From positions 1,612,001-1,676,000 of the forward strand of contig OZ244061.1 in assembly GCA_965215475.1 (NCBI GenBank): a stretch of 64,000 nt of DNA, in the 5' to 3' direction. The position numbers and the translations under genes are program-made. Below are positions 33,806 to 43,800 of this stretch, in pieces. The notes under the pieces were generated by a model that was given only the letters and a program-made list of their open reading frames with translations, searched no databases and was not told the DNA's origin. Position 1 is the stretch's first letter. Each line of letters begins with the position of its first letter. This stretch comes from Bin80 sp965215475. Its GTDB lineage: Bacteria; Bacteroidota; Rhodothermia; Rhodothermales; Bin80.

Positions 33806-35461
33806 ATGGCAAAACAAATTATTTTTGACGCGGACGCACGAGGTGCACTCAAGCGCGGCGTCGATCAACTCGCGAGTGCAGTAAAGGTCACTCTTGGCCC
33901 CAAAGGCCGCAATGTCATCATTGAGAAAAAATTTGGATCACCAACTGTGACGAAAGACGGGGTCACCGTTGCCAAAGAAGTTGAGCTTGAAGACAAGCTC
34001 GAAAATGTTGGCGCCCAGATGGTCAAAGAGGTTGCTTCCAAAACCAGTGATGTCGCAGGTGATGGTACCACAACAGCCACTGTTCTTGCACAGGCGATCA
34101 TGACTGCTGGTCTCAAGAACGTGACTGCTGGTGCCAACCCGATGGATCTAAAACGTGGAATCGACAAAGCGGTTGGCCAAGTCGTGGGACATCTCCGCTC
34201 TCAGAGCCGCGATATTGAAGGTCGTAACGAGATTGCTCAGGTCGGTGCCATTAGTGCCAACAACGATGAAGCCATTGGTACTTTAATTGCCGATGCTTTC
34301 GAGCGCGTTGGCAAAGATGGTGTGATTACTGTGGAAGAAGCTCGCGGCACTGAAACCACCCTCGATGTAGTGGAGGGTATGCAGTTTGATCGCGGATATC
34401 TTTCCCCTTACTTCGTGACGGATCCTGATGATATGGAGACCGTCCTAGAGGATGCACATCTGCTCATCTTTGATAAAAAAATCTCCGCGATGAAGGATCT
34501 ACTCCCCATCCTGGAGAAAATTGCACAAACCAGCTCTCCACTTCTGGTGATCGCCGAAGATGTTGAAGGAGAAGCGCTCGCAACGATGGTCGTGAACAAG
34601 CTACGTGGTACCTTGCGCGTAGCCGCTGTCAAAGCCCCCGGCTTTGGAGACCGTAGAAAAGCCATGCTGGAAGATATTGCCATCCTTACCGGAGGTACCG
34701 TCATCAGTGAAGAAAAAGGCTATCGCCTCGAGAATGCTACGCTGGATTACCTTGGGAAAGCCAAGCGAGTGGTCATTGACAAAGACACAACTGTTATTGT
34801 AGATGGTGCCGGTAGTTCGGATCAGATCAAGGCCCGTACCAACCAAATCAGACAACAGATTGAGTCAACTACCAGTGACTATGATCGTGAGAAATTGCAG
34901 GAGCGGCTAGCCAAGTTGAGCGGCGGGGTTGCAGTGCTCAAAATCGGTGCAGCGACTGAGCCAGAAATGAAGGAAAAGAAAGCTCGCGTCGAAGACGCTC
35001 TGCATGCGACCCGTGCAGCCATTGAAGAAGGGATTGTCCCTGGCGGTGGTGTAGCTCTGATCCGGTCCATCGCGGTTCTTGATGAAGAGGCAGCGGATAA
35101 TGAAGATCAGAAGATCGGGGTCAACATCGTTCGCCGTGCTCTCGAGGAACCCCTCCGCCAAATTTCCATCAACGCCGGGGTTGAAGGTTCTATCGTTGCT
35201 CAGAAAGTCAAAGAAGGAGAAGAAGATTTTGGGTACAATGCTCGCACCGAAGAATATGAAAACCTCGTCGGCGCTGGTGTGATTGATCCCACTAAAGTTG
35301 TCCGGGCTGCTCTGGAAAATGCATCTTCTGTTAGTGGGCTATTGCTGACGACCGAAACGGTTGTGGCGGATCGCCCCGAGAAGCCTGCCGCAGGAGGAGC
35401 AGGAGACCATCCTGACCCTAGTGGCGGCATGGGTGGCATGGGTGGGGGAATGGGCTTCTAA
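33806..35461 (+). CDS. groEL: Chaperonin GroEL
   Basis: 551 residues. ATP-binding segments LGPKGRNVIIEKKFGSPTVTKDG and VAGDGTTTATVLAQAI are conserved, as are GVITVEEA, FDRGYLSPYFVTDPDDM, VKAPGFGDRRKAMLEDIAILTGG and IVPGGGVALIR. The C-terminus ends with a GGMGGMGGGMGF tail that projects into the folding cavity. ATP-driven folding of cytosolic proteins. A strong hairpin follows at 35483. Confidence 0.98.
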   Translation: MAKQIIFDADARGALKRGVDQLASAVKVTLGPKGRNVIIEKKFGSPTVTKDGVTVAKEVELEDKLENVGAQMVKEVASKTSDVAGDGTTTATVLAQAIMTAGLKNVTAGANPMDLKRGIDKAVGQVVGHLRSQSRDIEGRNEIAQVGAISANNDEAIGTLIADAFERVGKDGVITVEEARGTETTLDVVEGMQFDRGYLSPYFVTDPDDMETVLEDAHLLIFDKKISAMKDLLPILEKIAQTSSPLLVIAEDVEGEALATMVVNKLRGTLRVAAVKAPGFGDRRKAMLEDIAILTGGTVISEEKGYRLENATLDYLGKAKRVVIDKDTTVIVDGAGSSDQIKARTNQIRQQIESTTSDYDREKLQERLAKLSGGVAVLKIGAATEPEMKEKKARVEDALHATRAAIEEGIVPGGGVALIRSIAVLDEEAADNEDQKIGVNIVRRALEEPLRQISINAGVEGSIVAQKVKEGEEDFGYNARTEEYENLVGAGVIDPTKVVRAALENASSVSGLLLTTETVVADRPEKPAAGGAGDHPDPSGGMGGMGGGMGF

Positions 35462-35482
35462 CCCAATATATGCACGCGATCA

Positions 35483-35518
35483 GGGGGGCGGGGCCAATTG
35501 GCTTCGCCCCCTAATTAT
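35483..35518. terminator. Strong bidirectional hairpin between groEL and glmM
   Basis: GGGGGCG (35484-35490) pairs with CGCCCCC (35505-35511), with an inner GGCCAATTGGCT partial stem, followed on the plus strand by TAATTATTTT. It lies 22 bp after the groEL stop and overlaps the stop codon of the convergent glmM gene, so it probably ends both transcripts. Confidence 0.75.
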
Positions 35519-36884
35519 TTTGATCCGATTCGATATCTTCCATACACCATCGGGCAAGATCCTTTGCCTCATGTATACTGGATCCCTCTGCGTAAATACG
35601 TACAATCGGCTCTGTATTTGATTTGCGCACATGAACCCAGCCGGTGGGACGGTTAATTTTTACCCCATCTATGGTCGAAATATCTTCATGTGCATGCCTG
35701 GAAGCAAACCTCTGGAGTACTCTATCTGGATCTGTTACCGTGATTTTATTTTTTGAAATTACATAATGCGGCAAAGATTGCCGATACTCTGAGAGCGACA
35801 CTTTCTGTTCTGCTAGATGCTGAAGGATGATGGCAGCTCCGGCGAGTGCATCCCGGCCATAATGAAGATCTGGCACAATCACTCCACCATTCCCTTCTCC
35901 GCCAAGAATGGCCCCATATTGCTGCATCATCTTCACGACATTAATTTCCCCGACTGCAGATCGATATACAGACATTCCATAGCGTGTTGCCACATCATCA
36001 ATCGCACGCGAGGATGACAGGTTCGTGACATAGGGACCGCTACGCCTCCGCCACAGGAAGTCTGCGGCGATCACCTGGGTCAATTCTTCACTGACATAGT
36101 GCCCCTGATCATCAATCAGAGCCAGCCTGTCGGCATCTGGGTCTACCACCAATCCTAGATCAGCGTTCATCCCCCGAACATACTCCATCGTTTTTTCCAA
36201 ATGTTCCGGTAAGGGCTCCGCCGGGTGTGCAAATCGTCCTGTCACCTCACCATTAATCAGTTGGACATCCTTCACGCCTAATCGTTTTAATAGCGGAGGC
36301 AAAGCCAATGCCCCGACCGAATTAATTCCATCCACTACAATCGAATAGCCCATGGATTCAATGGCATCTGACTGACAATATGGAAGCTCCAGGATTGCAT
36401 CAATATGCTGCGAAATATAGTCAGCAGAACGTATCTCGCCTGGAGGAACTTCGTGATGCATCGGCACTTCCGGCTGCTGTGCCATGTCCATGACAACCTT
36501 GCCTTCTTCCGGAGAAAGAAATTCACTCTTCTCATTGAGAAGTTTCAAGGCATTCCAATCTTCAGGATTATGAGAGGCACTTAGTATTATACCTCCACGT
36601 GCCTTTTCAAAAAGGACGGCCATTGCGACCGTGGGGGTCGGAGCCAATCCAATATCAACCACTTCAATCCCCAGACTGCGAAGTGTTGCCACAACCATCT
36701 CTGAACATACTTCTCCCGAGATCCGCGCATCGCGCCCTACCACAACACGTCGTGGACGCTGATTTGGTTGATCTAAACAAAATGCCCCAAAAGCCATACT
36801 GTAGCGTACTAGGACCAGTGCATCTAGACCCGCACCATAGATCCCCCGGATGCCAGAGATTGATTCAATGAGTGTTTTCTTCAT
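35511..36884 (-). CDS. glmM: Phosphoglucosamine mutase / phosphohexomutase
   Basis: 457 residues. Alpha-D-phosphohexomutase: the phosphoserine loop GGIILSASHNPEDWNALK (serine near 104), the Mg-binding DPDADRLALID, the sugar-binding GGEGNGGVIVPD and the phosphate-binding RKSNTEPIVRIYAE. The start ISGIRGIYG is typical. GlmM interconverts glucosamine-6-phosphate and glucosamine-1-phosphate for peptidoglycan and LPS; a phosphomannomutase/phosphoglucomutase role cannot be excluded from sequence alone. Divergent from ctaA. Confidence 0.85.
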   Translation of the reverse strand: MKKTLIESISGIRGIYGAGLDALVLVRYSMAFGAFCLDQPNQRPRRVVVGRDARISGEVCSEMVVATLRSLGIEVVDIGLAPTPTVAMAVLFEKARGGIILSASHNPEDWNALKLLNEKSEFLSPEEGKVVMDMAQQPEVPMHHEVPPGEIRSADYISQHIDAILELPYCQSDAIESMGYSIVVDGINSVGALALPPLLKRLGVKDVQLINGEVTGRFAHPAEPLPEHLEKTMEYVRGMNADLGLVVDPDADRLALIDDQGHYVSEELTQVIAADFLWRRRSGPYVTNLSSSRAIDDVATRYGMSVYRSAVGEINVVKMMQQYGAILGGEGNGGVIVPDLHYGRDALAGAAIILQHLAEQKVSLSEYRQSLPHYVISKNKITVTDPDRVLQRFASRHAHEDISTIDGVKINRPTGWVHVRKSNTEPIVRIYAEGSSIHEAKDLARWCMEDIESDQNN

Positions 36885-36959
36885 GAAGCCGTCATGCAGT
36901 TCATCGTCATGGAACAGAGTTATAGTGGTTTAGGTTGCTTGGAGTTATTTTTTTAGATT

Positions 36960-37898
36960 ATGGTCACTCCATCAAGTTCAATATCTTTCCGTTGGCGGTA
37001 TCGCTACGCCGCGAGCGGACTGATTCTTTGCCTCATCCTCGTCAGTTGGGGGGGCATCGTCACTAGTATTGAAGCTGGCCTTGCCGTTCCTGACTGGCCT
37101 ACTTCATTTGGCTCCTACGACCCGCTTGCTACGGGATACACCGACCCTGTTAATCCTGATACACGATGGTGGCAGGTTGGTCCCATTTTGGCAGAACACG
37201 GGCACAGGTTACTGGGAGCACTGGTCGGTCTATGGATCGTTGGACTTGCACTATGGATTCTGCTTGCAGATCCACGAAGCTGGGTTCGTATTGTAGCTGT
37301 TTTTGCGGTAGGCCTTGTCATCATTCAAGGCGTCCTTGGCGGACTTCGTGTAATCTGGACGTCTATGGATCTAGCTGTTATCCATGCAATGGGAGCACAA
37401 CTTTTTTTCTGTACCGCTACTGGTCTGACACTTTTTCATTCGCAGACGTGGCTAGAGCACTCCAGCGAAAATTCACCAAAAATCGGACGCCTGCGCACTT
37501 TGACCATTACCACTGTAATCGCCCTATACCTACAGATCCTGTTCGGTGCCCTACTCCGACACCCGGGTGGTGGCATGGATGTAACTTTCGTGACCATTCA
37601 TGCTTGGGGGAGTATCGTTGCATTATCTTTAGTCATTTCGACCTGTGGATATATTCGCGAACACTTTCGTGATAAACCTTTCCTGAATCGTGGAGCTTGG
37701 TGGATATTGGTCAGTTTGTGCGTACAAATGGTTTTGGGTATGAGTACCCTGATGGTGCTTTTTTTCGATTCCGGGCAAGGTGCCCGAAGTTTGGTGCAGG
37801 TCATCTTGTCGTCTTCTCATCTAGTAGTTGGAACAATTCTTATGGGCAGTTGTGCATGTGTAATGCTTGGAACCTTGAGGATTCAAGGTGAACCGTAA
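36960..37898 (+). CDS. ctaA: Heme A synthase (COX15/CtaA)
   Basis: 312 residues with about eight membrane helices in two similar halves. The conserved WGGIVTSIEAGLAVPDWPTSFG segment, the first heme-ligand histidine in LAEHGHRLLGALVG, HAMGAQLFFCTATGL, TIHAWGSIVAL and SSSHLVVGTIL supply the expected histidines. Converts heme O to heme A for aa3-type cytochrome oxidase. It overlaps ctaB by 11 bp, so the two form an operon and predict aerobic respiration with heme A. Confidence 0.95.
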   Translation: MVTPSSSISFRWRYRYAASGLILCLILVSWGGIVTSIEAGLAVPDWPTSFGSYDPLATGYTDPVNPDTRWWQVGPILAEHGHRLLGALVGLWIVGLALWILLADPRSWVRIVAVFAVGLVIIQGVLGGLRVIWTSMDLAVIHAMGAQLFFCTATGLTLFHSQTWLEHSSENSPKIGRLRTLTITTVIALYLQILFGALLRHPGGGMDVTFVTIHAWGSIVALSLVISTCGYIREHFRDKPFLNRGAWWILVSLCVQMVLGMSTLMVLFFDSGQGARSLVQVILSSSHLVVGTILMGSCACVMLGTLRIQGEP

Positions 37899-38814
37899 TA
37901 CTTTCTTTTCTGACCAGGCCGCAGAACTACGACTTCTGCGGCCTGGAACGGGCCCTGGTTCAACTCTCCAGGATTATTGGGAGTTAGTCAAACCGGAAAT
38001 TACGTTCCAGGTTGTACTGGCTGCTCTGGCGGGATTCATTTTGGGAACATCCGGGAGTCCAAATCTGACTTTGCTGATCCTGACCTTGGCCGGAACTGCG
38101 TTTGCGAGTGCTGGTGGCGGTGTCCTCAATCACTACATTGAGCGGCATAATGATGCGTTAATGCGCCGCACTGCCCAGCGGCCATTACCTTCTGGGCGAA
38201 TCCCCCCCAGGGTCGCACTTGTTTTTGGAATTTCCCTAATGATCACTGGACTCACCTTGCTCTGGTGGGTCAATTTAATAACACAGATCCTGGCAACACT
38301 AACGATCGTTCTGTATCTGTTTGCCTATACACCTCTTAAACGACGCACGACCTACAATACCTTGATCGGAACGATCCCTGGCGCCCTCCCTGCTCTTGGA
38401 GGATATACTGCTGCTACAGGAGCAGTTGGTACTGCTGGATGGATCCTTTTTGCCATGTTCGCGCTGTGGCAAATTCCTCACTTCCTAGCTCTTGCCTGGA
38501 TGTATCGTAAAGATTACGTCCGTGGAGGACATGCAATGCTCCCTGCAAAAAATCCTGAGGCAAAGGCAACGGCTCGCCGAATCCTTGGTTATAGTATCTT
38601 GTTATTGGGAACCAGCCTTTTATTCCCGCTCCTGAGTTATACTGGATGGATCTACCTGGCAATTATCATCCCTGCGGGGACTGGTTTTATTTGGCCTTCC
38701 ATTTGCTTTCACCAAAAGCAAACTGCTACACAAGCACGGCGCGTACTCTTAGCCAGCATTATCTATGTACCAGCCCTAGTCGCAGCAATCACAGCCGATC
38801 ACTTGTTGTTATAA
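37888..38814 (+). CDS. ctaB: Protoheme IX farnesyltransferase (heme O synthase)
   Basis: 308 residues. UbiA-superfamily prenyltransferase: DYWELVKPEITFQVVLAALAGF at the start, the first Asp-rich-type motif NHYIERHNDALMRRTAQRPLPSG, YTPLKRRTTYNTLIGTIPGALP, and the second loop MYRKDYVRGGHAMLPAKNPE. Adds the farnesyl group to heme B to give heme O, the substrate of CtaA. Start is inside ctaA, showing translational coupling. Confidence 0.96.
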   Translation: MNRNTFFSDQAAELRLLRPGTGPGSTLQDYWELVKPEITFQVVLAALAGFILGTSGSPNLTLLILTLAGTAFASAGGGVLNHYIERHNDALMRRTAQRPLPSGRIPPRVALVFGISLMITGLTLLWWVNLITQILATLTIVLYLFAYTPLKRRTTYNTLIGTIPGALPALGGYTAATGAVGTAGWILFAMFALWQIPHFLALAWMYRKDYVRGGHAMLPAKNPEAKATARRILGYSILLLGTSLLFPLLSYTGWIYLAIIIPAGTGFIWPSICFHQKQTATQARRVLLASIIYVPALVAAITADHLLL

Positions 38815-38829
38815 GTTACTTGAAACTCC

Positions 38830-39252
38830 CTAATCAATCCGGCGCCAAACCTCTTCCAAGCGAAATCCGCTCGGAAATTCGCCTACATGATACCACAGAT
38901 CTCCAACAATCCGTACAGAAAAATGCAAGGCTACACCGATCAGCGCTTCACTGGTGTGATATTCCAGAAACTCCGTATAAAGAGTATCATTTTCCAAGGT
39001 ATATCTTCCCCCTCCGGCCAAGACTTCTGCGCCGTTGGCGGATTGATATCCCCAGGAAAAATGTGTGGAATTGAGAATTTTAATTGACGGTGGAACATTA
39101 AGGGTAATAATGATCGTATCCGGATATACGGAACGCTGGGATACAAGGCGCCAACTCCCTTCTAGATAGTTCGCAGGTGCCTGAGCCCAAACCGCCGGAC
39201 CGATTAAAAAGGCCGAGAATATCCATAGATATGATACTTGTTTCATCATCAT
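38830..39252 (-). CDS. Exported lipocalin-like hypothetical protein
   Basis: 140 residues. Signal peptide YLWIFSAFLIGPAVWAQ, then LEGSWRLVSQRSVYPD, IKILNSTHFSWGYQ, GGRYTLENDTLYTEFLEYH and a C-terminal FRLEEVWRRID. The G-x-W near the start and alternating strands resemble small lipocalin-like domains (DUF4488-type) found in Bacteroidota. Ligand unknown. It converges with ctaB and is divergent from rlmN. Confidence 0.7.
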   Translation of the reverse strand: MMMKQVSYLWIFSAFLIGPAVWAQAPANYLEGSWRLVSQRSVYPDTIIITLNVPPSIKILNSTHFSWGYQSANGAEVLAGGGRYTLENDTLYTEFLEYHTSEALIGVALHFSVRIVGDLWYHVGEFPSGFRLEEVWRRID

Positions 39253-39306
39253 AGGGCTTAAGATTTATTCCTAAGGTAATGTTCCCCTTGATAATTATCA
39301 AGCGTT

Positions 39307-40398
39307 TTGAGTACACGTGATAGAAAACCGTCTGTGGATCTACGGTCCCTATCTCTCTTCGAACTTGAGAAATGGGTGATTGCTCTTGGGGAGCCAAACT
39401 GGCGTGCTCATCAAATCCTTCGATGGATGTACTCTGCAACAAAAGCAGATTCATTCGCATTGATGACCAATCTTCCAGCATCACTTCGGGAGATTCTGGC
39501 AAAAGAAGCACTTATGGAGCGATTGCAGATCCAGGCACTTTTCACTGCAAAGGATCAGACGATTAAAGCTCTTATGCAGCTACCTTCCGGGAAGGAAATC
39601 GAGACGGTCTTAATCCCAAACTTAGATCCAAACGGAAATGCGACCCGCCTGACGGTCTGCGTTTCGAGTCAGGTGGGCTGTGCGATGGGGTGTACATTTT
39701 GCGCGACGGGCAGAATGGGGTTCCAGAAAAATCTAACCTGTGGTCAGATTGTAGACCAAGTGAGTTATATGCGCGAGGTTGCCCACGAGCGTTTTGGCCG
39801 AGATATATCGAATGTAGTTTTTATGGGCATGGGCGAACCTCTTCTGAACTATCATGCACTTCTGGCCAGCCTAGAGATTCTGACCCATCCAGATACAATC
39901 GGGCTTTCACCCAAGCGTATTACTGTCTCTACGGTTGGGCTTGCGCGCCGCATCCGCGATCTGGCCAATGATGTACCCAAAATCCGCTTGGCAGTTTCCC
40001 TGCACGCCCCTCATGAATGGAAGCGATCAAGCATCATGCCCATCAACCGCAGCGAAGCTACGGATCTTACTGCACTGGAATCTGCTATGAGATACCATAC
40101 GACGACAACCGGTCGTCCGCTCACCTTCGAATATTGTCTATTTCGGGGATTTAATGACTCAGACCGCGATGCTCGGGCCTTGGCTCGGCTCTGTCATAAA
40201 GTCCATGCAAAGGTAAACCTGATCATGTACAACAGGGTGCCTGGAATTGATTTTGAGCGTACGAGTGAGGCGCGTTTGAACGAGTTTATGGCACACCTGT
40301 CAGAACGGGGGGTCACGGTCACTGTGCGTCGTAGTCGGGGAGCAGATATTGCGGCAGCCTGCGGACAACTTGCCAATCAGAAGGAGGCTCGACGATAG
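39307..40398 (+). CDS. rlmN: Dual-specificity 23S rRNA A2503/tRNA A37 C2-methyltransferase
   Basis: 363 residues from a TTG start; no closer ATG gives the family N-terminus. Radical-SAM enzyme: the cluster motif CAMGCTFCATGRMGF (CxxxCxxC), the NVVFMGMGEPLLNY segment, ISVSTVG-like ITVSTVGLARRI, LAVSLHAPHEWKRSSIMPINR and the C-terminal region GVTVTVRRSRGADIAAACGQL with the methyl-carrying cysteine. Methylates C2 of A2503 in 23S rRNA. The stop is 56 bp before the ISL3 element. Confidence 0.96.
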   Translation: MSTRDRKPSVDLRSLSLFELEKWVIALGEPNWRAHQILRWMYSATKADSFALMTNLPASLREILAKEALMERLQIQALFTAKDQTIKALMQLPSGKEIETVLIPNLDPNGNATRLTVCVSSQVGCAMGCTFCATGRMGFQKNLTCGQIVDQVSYMREVAHERFGRDISNVVFMGMGEPLLNYHALLASLEILTHPDTIGLSPKRITVSTVGLARRIRDLANDVPKIRLAVSLHAPHEWKRSSIMPINRSEATDLTALESAMRYHTTTTGRPLTFEYCLFRGFNDSDRDARALARLCHKVHAKVNLIMYNRVPGIDFERTSEARLNEFMAHLSERGVTVTVRRSRGADIAAACGQLANQKEARR

Positions 40399-40454
40399 GC
40401 CAAGTTACTGGCTGCCTGGGGCAACCAATTACTGAGAATCAAGGCAAAAATTCT

Positions 40455-41730
40455 GGTTCTATCACGAATCGTGTGGATAGAGATCCAGACCGCCACAAAA
40501 GAAGAGAATAGCAACTCTAAAATTTTCAAAGGTTCTATATCCTCTACCAATGGTTTTGACCTCTTGAATTTTTCCGTTAATTCTCTCTGCTTTTGCATTG
40601 GACGGTCGGTTCCATAATGCGTTGCAGACGCCATCAAAGTGATTCTTAAACATGTCTGCAACTTTCATGACTTCTTTGACACCAGCCTCGTTCACCTCGT
40701 CAAGCCATAAGTTGAAATACGCTTTCGCTTCTTTTAACGATGCACATTCAAAGATGGCTTTGAAATCTTCCCGCAACCGCCAAGCGACACTCACATTGAG
40801 GTTGGATTCCTTCACCACTTGGAAGATGTCTTCCTGTTTTTCCGTACGATTGTTTTCGTTTTTCAACAGTGCATATCGGCTCCCTTTGAGTTCTGGATGC
40901 TGTTTGACCTCCCGCCTTCGTACTTGATTGATGGTTGGATTGAGATACTGGATACAATGAAACCGATCGTGAATCATGAGGGCATGGGGGAACACCTTTG
41001 CAACCGCTCCAATGAAGGCCTTCCACATATCCGTAGATATCGTCTCTATCTGATTTGCCCTAAAAGGCATTCTAAGAGTTCTATCGTGCCTTTTTTCGTC
41101 CGTCCCGGTCCAACATCAATGACCACTCCACGATCCGAATCACTCACAATCGTTGCATAGGTCTGTCCGCGCTTGAGGGCCTTTTCATCAATACTGATAT
41201 GGTGAATTCCTGCCAGAGATCTGCGTGACCCTCCGCGTTCAACAGCACGGTGCATAATACGATGGAGCTGGTTAAATCCGCACCGAAGAAGATCTGCTGT
41301 TTTGGTCTGATTCTTAGTTGCTTTCAGCAGACGAATGGCAAAACATTCAAAAGCATAGGTGACTCGACTGGATGGAGCCGCCTAGGGAATGGTGACCGTC
41401 TTTGGACCATTAGGAGTCAGTATACGGGGAATCCTACAGTGAAGAAAACACTTGAAATGAAAGAGATCCAGATGGCGCCATTGACGCTTCTTACGATGAT
41501 CATACAACGTACCTGGTTCACCCGTATCTGGGCATACAAGATCCTTCCCCGAATGAGAAATATAAAGATCCACTCGCCCCTTCTTCACATTGGTTTCCAC
41601 ATGATCAATACTCCAGCAAGAATCTAAATCTAACCACTGATGCATTGAATTTTTTAAATAAGTATCAAGCATGAAAAATAATTTTGGTGAAACCAAAATT
41701 AATCAATTCCATACAAATGGTGATAGAACC
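40455..41730 (-). mobile_element. ISL3-family insertion sequence, copy A (defective)
   Basis: 1,276 bp with ends GGTTCTATCAC and GTGATAGAACC. Flanking octamers AAAATTCT (40447-40454) and TAAATTCT (41731-41738) match at 7 of 8 bases, a slightly worn target duplication. It is 7 bp shorter than copy B (61503-62785); the difference is a deletion between two GAT triplets in the transposase gene. Confidence 0.88.
40462..41696 (-). pseudogene. ISL3-family transposase, copy A, inactivated
   Basis: Compared with copy B, the N-terminal part ends at a stop (TAG replacing TGG) after NGPKTVTIP near 41382, and a 7-bp deletion near 41050 shifts frame just before IETISTDMWKAFIG. The catalytic blocks HHISIDEKALKRG, TISTDMWKAF and NAKAERINGKIQ are present in separate frames. 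It cannot make a full enzyme but could in principle be mobilised by the intact copy B. Confidence 0.92.
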
Positions 41731-41922
41731 TAAATTCTTTGTCTCTCGATTAGCAGGTGGGGTTACGTAGTGTACCCTGAATTTCCAACGACTCATTTGA
41801 GATCAGGTGAAGCTTCGCTTCCATCTCCTGTAAGCGAAGCTTTCCCTATGTTTGTCATTATTTATCGTGATTATATGTCACACACCATTTCTACAGTATA
41901 TTTTCTGTTGTGAATTATATAC
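41731..41922. other. Short spacer between two IS elements, with a hairpin
   Basis: 190 bp without a gene. AAGCTTCGCTT (41810-41820) pairs with AAGCGAAGCTT (41832-41842), an 11-bp stem with an 11-nt loop, followed by TCCC. It looks like a terminator left over from whatever stood here before the insertions. Confidence 0.5.
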
Positions 41923-43800
41923 CAAAACTTAACCCTATTTTTTCTTGTTAAAAATTGCGCCCATGTATTTAGCCGAAATCCCGAACCGCAATTCCCCCTC
42001 CACCTGGCTCGTGCGAACCTCCACGCGAGACGGAAAACGAACCATCAAAAACACCATCGCCAATGTAACGCACCTTCCCGAACCCATTCGCGAAGGACTG
42101 CGAACGCTCTTGCAGGGAGGCCATGCCATCCAGTCCTTCAAGGAGGCACTGCACTCCCAGCGTACCCGGCACCATGGGCATGTTGCGGTGGTGCTACACA
42201 TGATGAAGCATCTCAAAATGACACCCCTCATTGCGCCAAAGAATTCGCGCTTTCGACGATTGGTTCTCGGCATGATTGCGGCCCGGGTCATCAAGCCTGC
42301 CAGCAAACTGCAGACCAGTGATATGTTGAGCTGTATCACGACGCTCCATGAAGAACTTGACCTCAAGCATGTGGACCAGAATGATCTCTATGAAGCCATG
42401 GATGAATTGGCCGCGTGCAAGACCAAGATCGAATGCAAGTTAGCCAAACGCCATCTCACCGAAGGTGGAATGGTGCTGTATGATGTGACCAGCAGCTACT
42501 TGGAGGGCGAGAAACATGCATTTGGAGCCCATGGCTATAACCGGGATAAGAAAAAAGGAAAAACGCAGATGGTGTATGGATTGATGACCGATAAGGAAGG
42601 ATGTCCGGTCTCGGTAGACGTCTTTCCTGGCAATACCCCCGATATCAAGACCCTTGGCACTCAGATCTCCAAGCTCCAGAATACCTTTGGATTCAAGCAT
42701 GTGATCCTAGTCGGAGATCGTGGACTGTTGAAGCAGAAACAGATTCAGGAGGAGATCATCCCTGTGGGGTTGGATTGGATTACGGGCATGCAAAAACAGG
42801 AGATCCGTGAGGTGGTGGAGCAAGAGAAAACGCAAATGAGCTTGTTTGACCAACAGGATCTGGTGGAGATTCAAAGCGATCTCTATCCCAATGAACGCCT
42901 CGTGCTCTGCAGGAACCCCTTTCAGGCGGCAAAGACCAAGAAAACCCGTGAGGATCTTTTGGCGAAGGCCGACGCAAAATTGGACCAGATCCTTGCGGCA
43001 ACCACCCGTACACCCCGCCGACTCAAAGACAAGGCCAAGATTGGAATGCGCGTGGAGCGTGCACTGGGGAAACACAAATTAAAGAAATTCTATCTCCTTG
43101 AGATCGAGGAAGGGTATTTCTCGTATACCCATAATGCGGAGGCGATTCAGAGGGCCGAGCGCCTGGATGGGGTCTATGCGATCCGGTCCAGCTTGAAACA
43201 GCCCGCTGAGCAGTCGGTGTCGGACTACCAACGACGGTCCGCCGTAGAGCGCGCCTTCCGCGTGATGAAATCCATCTCTCTGCGCGTACGCCCCATCCAT
43301 CATGTCAAATCCGAGCGGGTCATTGCTCATGTCTTCTTATGTATGCTGGCCTATTATGTAGAATACCATCTACGAAAGAAACTTGCCCCCATCACGTTTG
43401 CCGAAGAGGATCTGGAAGCAAAAAGAGCCCAGAGAGAGAATATGGTCAAGCCGTCCAAGAATGCAAAGAGGAACGCACACAACAAGAAGACCAAAGACGC
43501 GGAAAGCCCCAAGAGTTTTGAGTCCATCATGGAAGAACTCTCTGGGGTATGCCGTGTAACGGGCGTTCTAAACGTAAAGGCCGACGAGGATCACGAAGTG
43601 AGGTTTGTGGACAATGAACTGACCCCGACCCAACGTCAAGTGTTCCAACTTCTAAAGATGAAGTCTCTGTGTTGATTCGGTTCATCAAACCGAAAGAGAC
43701 GCCCGCCGTTGCTCCTTGAACAACATCATTTTTTAAAAAATCCATCCAAATGGTGCGGGACATCTGTGCTTTTTTCAGAAAAAAATAGGGTTGAGTTTTG
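41923..43800 (+). mobile_element. IS1634-family insertion sequence, copy B (shortened leader)
   Basis: 1,878 bp from CAAAACTTAACCCTATTTTT at 41923 to the complementary end at 43800 (one mismatch in the right repeat). It is about 214 bp shorter than copy A, the loss lying between the left repeat and the transposase start. The flanks ATATAC (left) and TAATAC (right) do not form an exact duplication, unlike copy A. The right end lies inside an AAA ATPase gene whose continuation is not found to the left, so a deletion accompanied or followed insertion. Confidence 0.88.
41963..43675 (+). CDS. IS1634-family transposase, copy B
   Basis: 570 residues starting MYLAEIPNRNSPSTWLV. The catalytic residues are found in VLYDVTSSYLEG, LVGDRGLLKQ and RSAVERAFRVMKS. 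No stop or frameshift. It lacks three residues present in copy A and has scattered changes. The missing leader may have removed its promoter, so expression is doubtful although the protein looks complete. Confidence 0.92.
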   Translation: MYLAEIPNRNSPSTWLVRTSTRDGKRTIKNTIANVTHLPEPIREGLRTLLQGGHAIQSFKEALHSQRTRHHGHVAVVLHMMKHLKMTPLIAPKNSRFRRLVLGMIAARVIKPASKLQTSDMLSCITTLHEELDLKHVDQNDLYEAMDELAACKTKIECKLAKRHLTEGGMVLYDVTSSYLEGEKHAFGAHGYNRDKKKGKTQMVYGLMTDKEGCPVSVDVFPGNTPDIKTLGTQISKLQNTFGFKHVILVGDRGLLKQKQIQEEIIPVGLDWITGMQKQEIREVVEQEKTQMSLFDQQDLVEIQSDLYPNERLVLCRNPFQAAKTKKTREDLLAKADAKLDQILAATTRTPRRLKDKAKIGMRVERALGKHKLKKFYLLEIEEGYFSYTHNAEAIQRAERLDGVYAIRSSLKQPAEQSVSDYQRRSAVERAFRVMKSISLRVRPIHHVKSERVIAHVFLCMLAYYVEYHLRKKLAPITFAEEDLEAKRAQRENMVKPSKNAKRNAHNKKTKDAESPKSFESIMEELSGVCRVTGVLNVKADEDHEVRFVDNELTPTQRQVFQLLKMKSLC

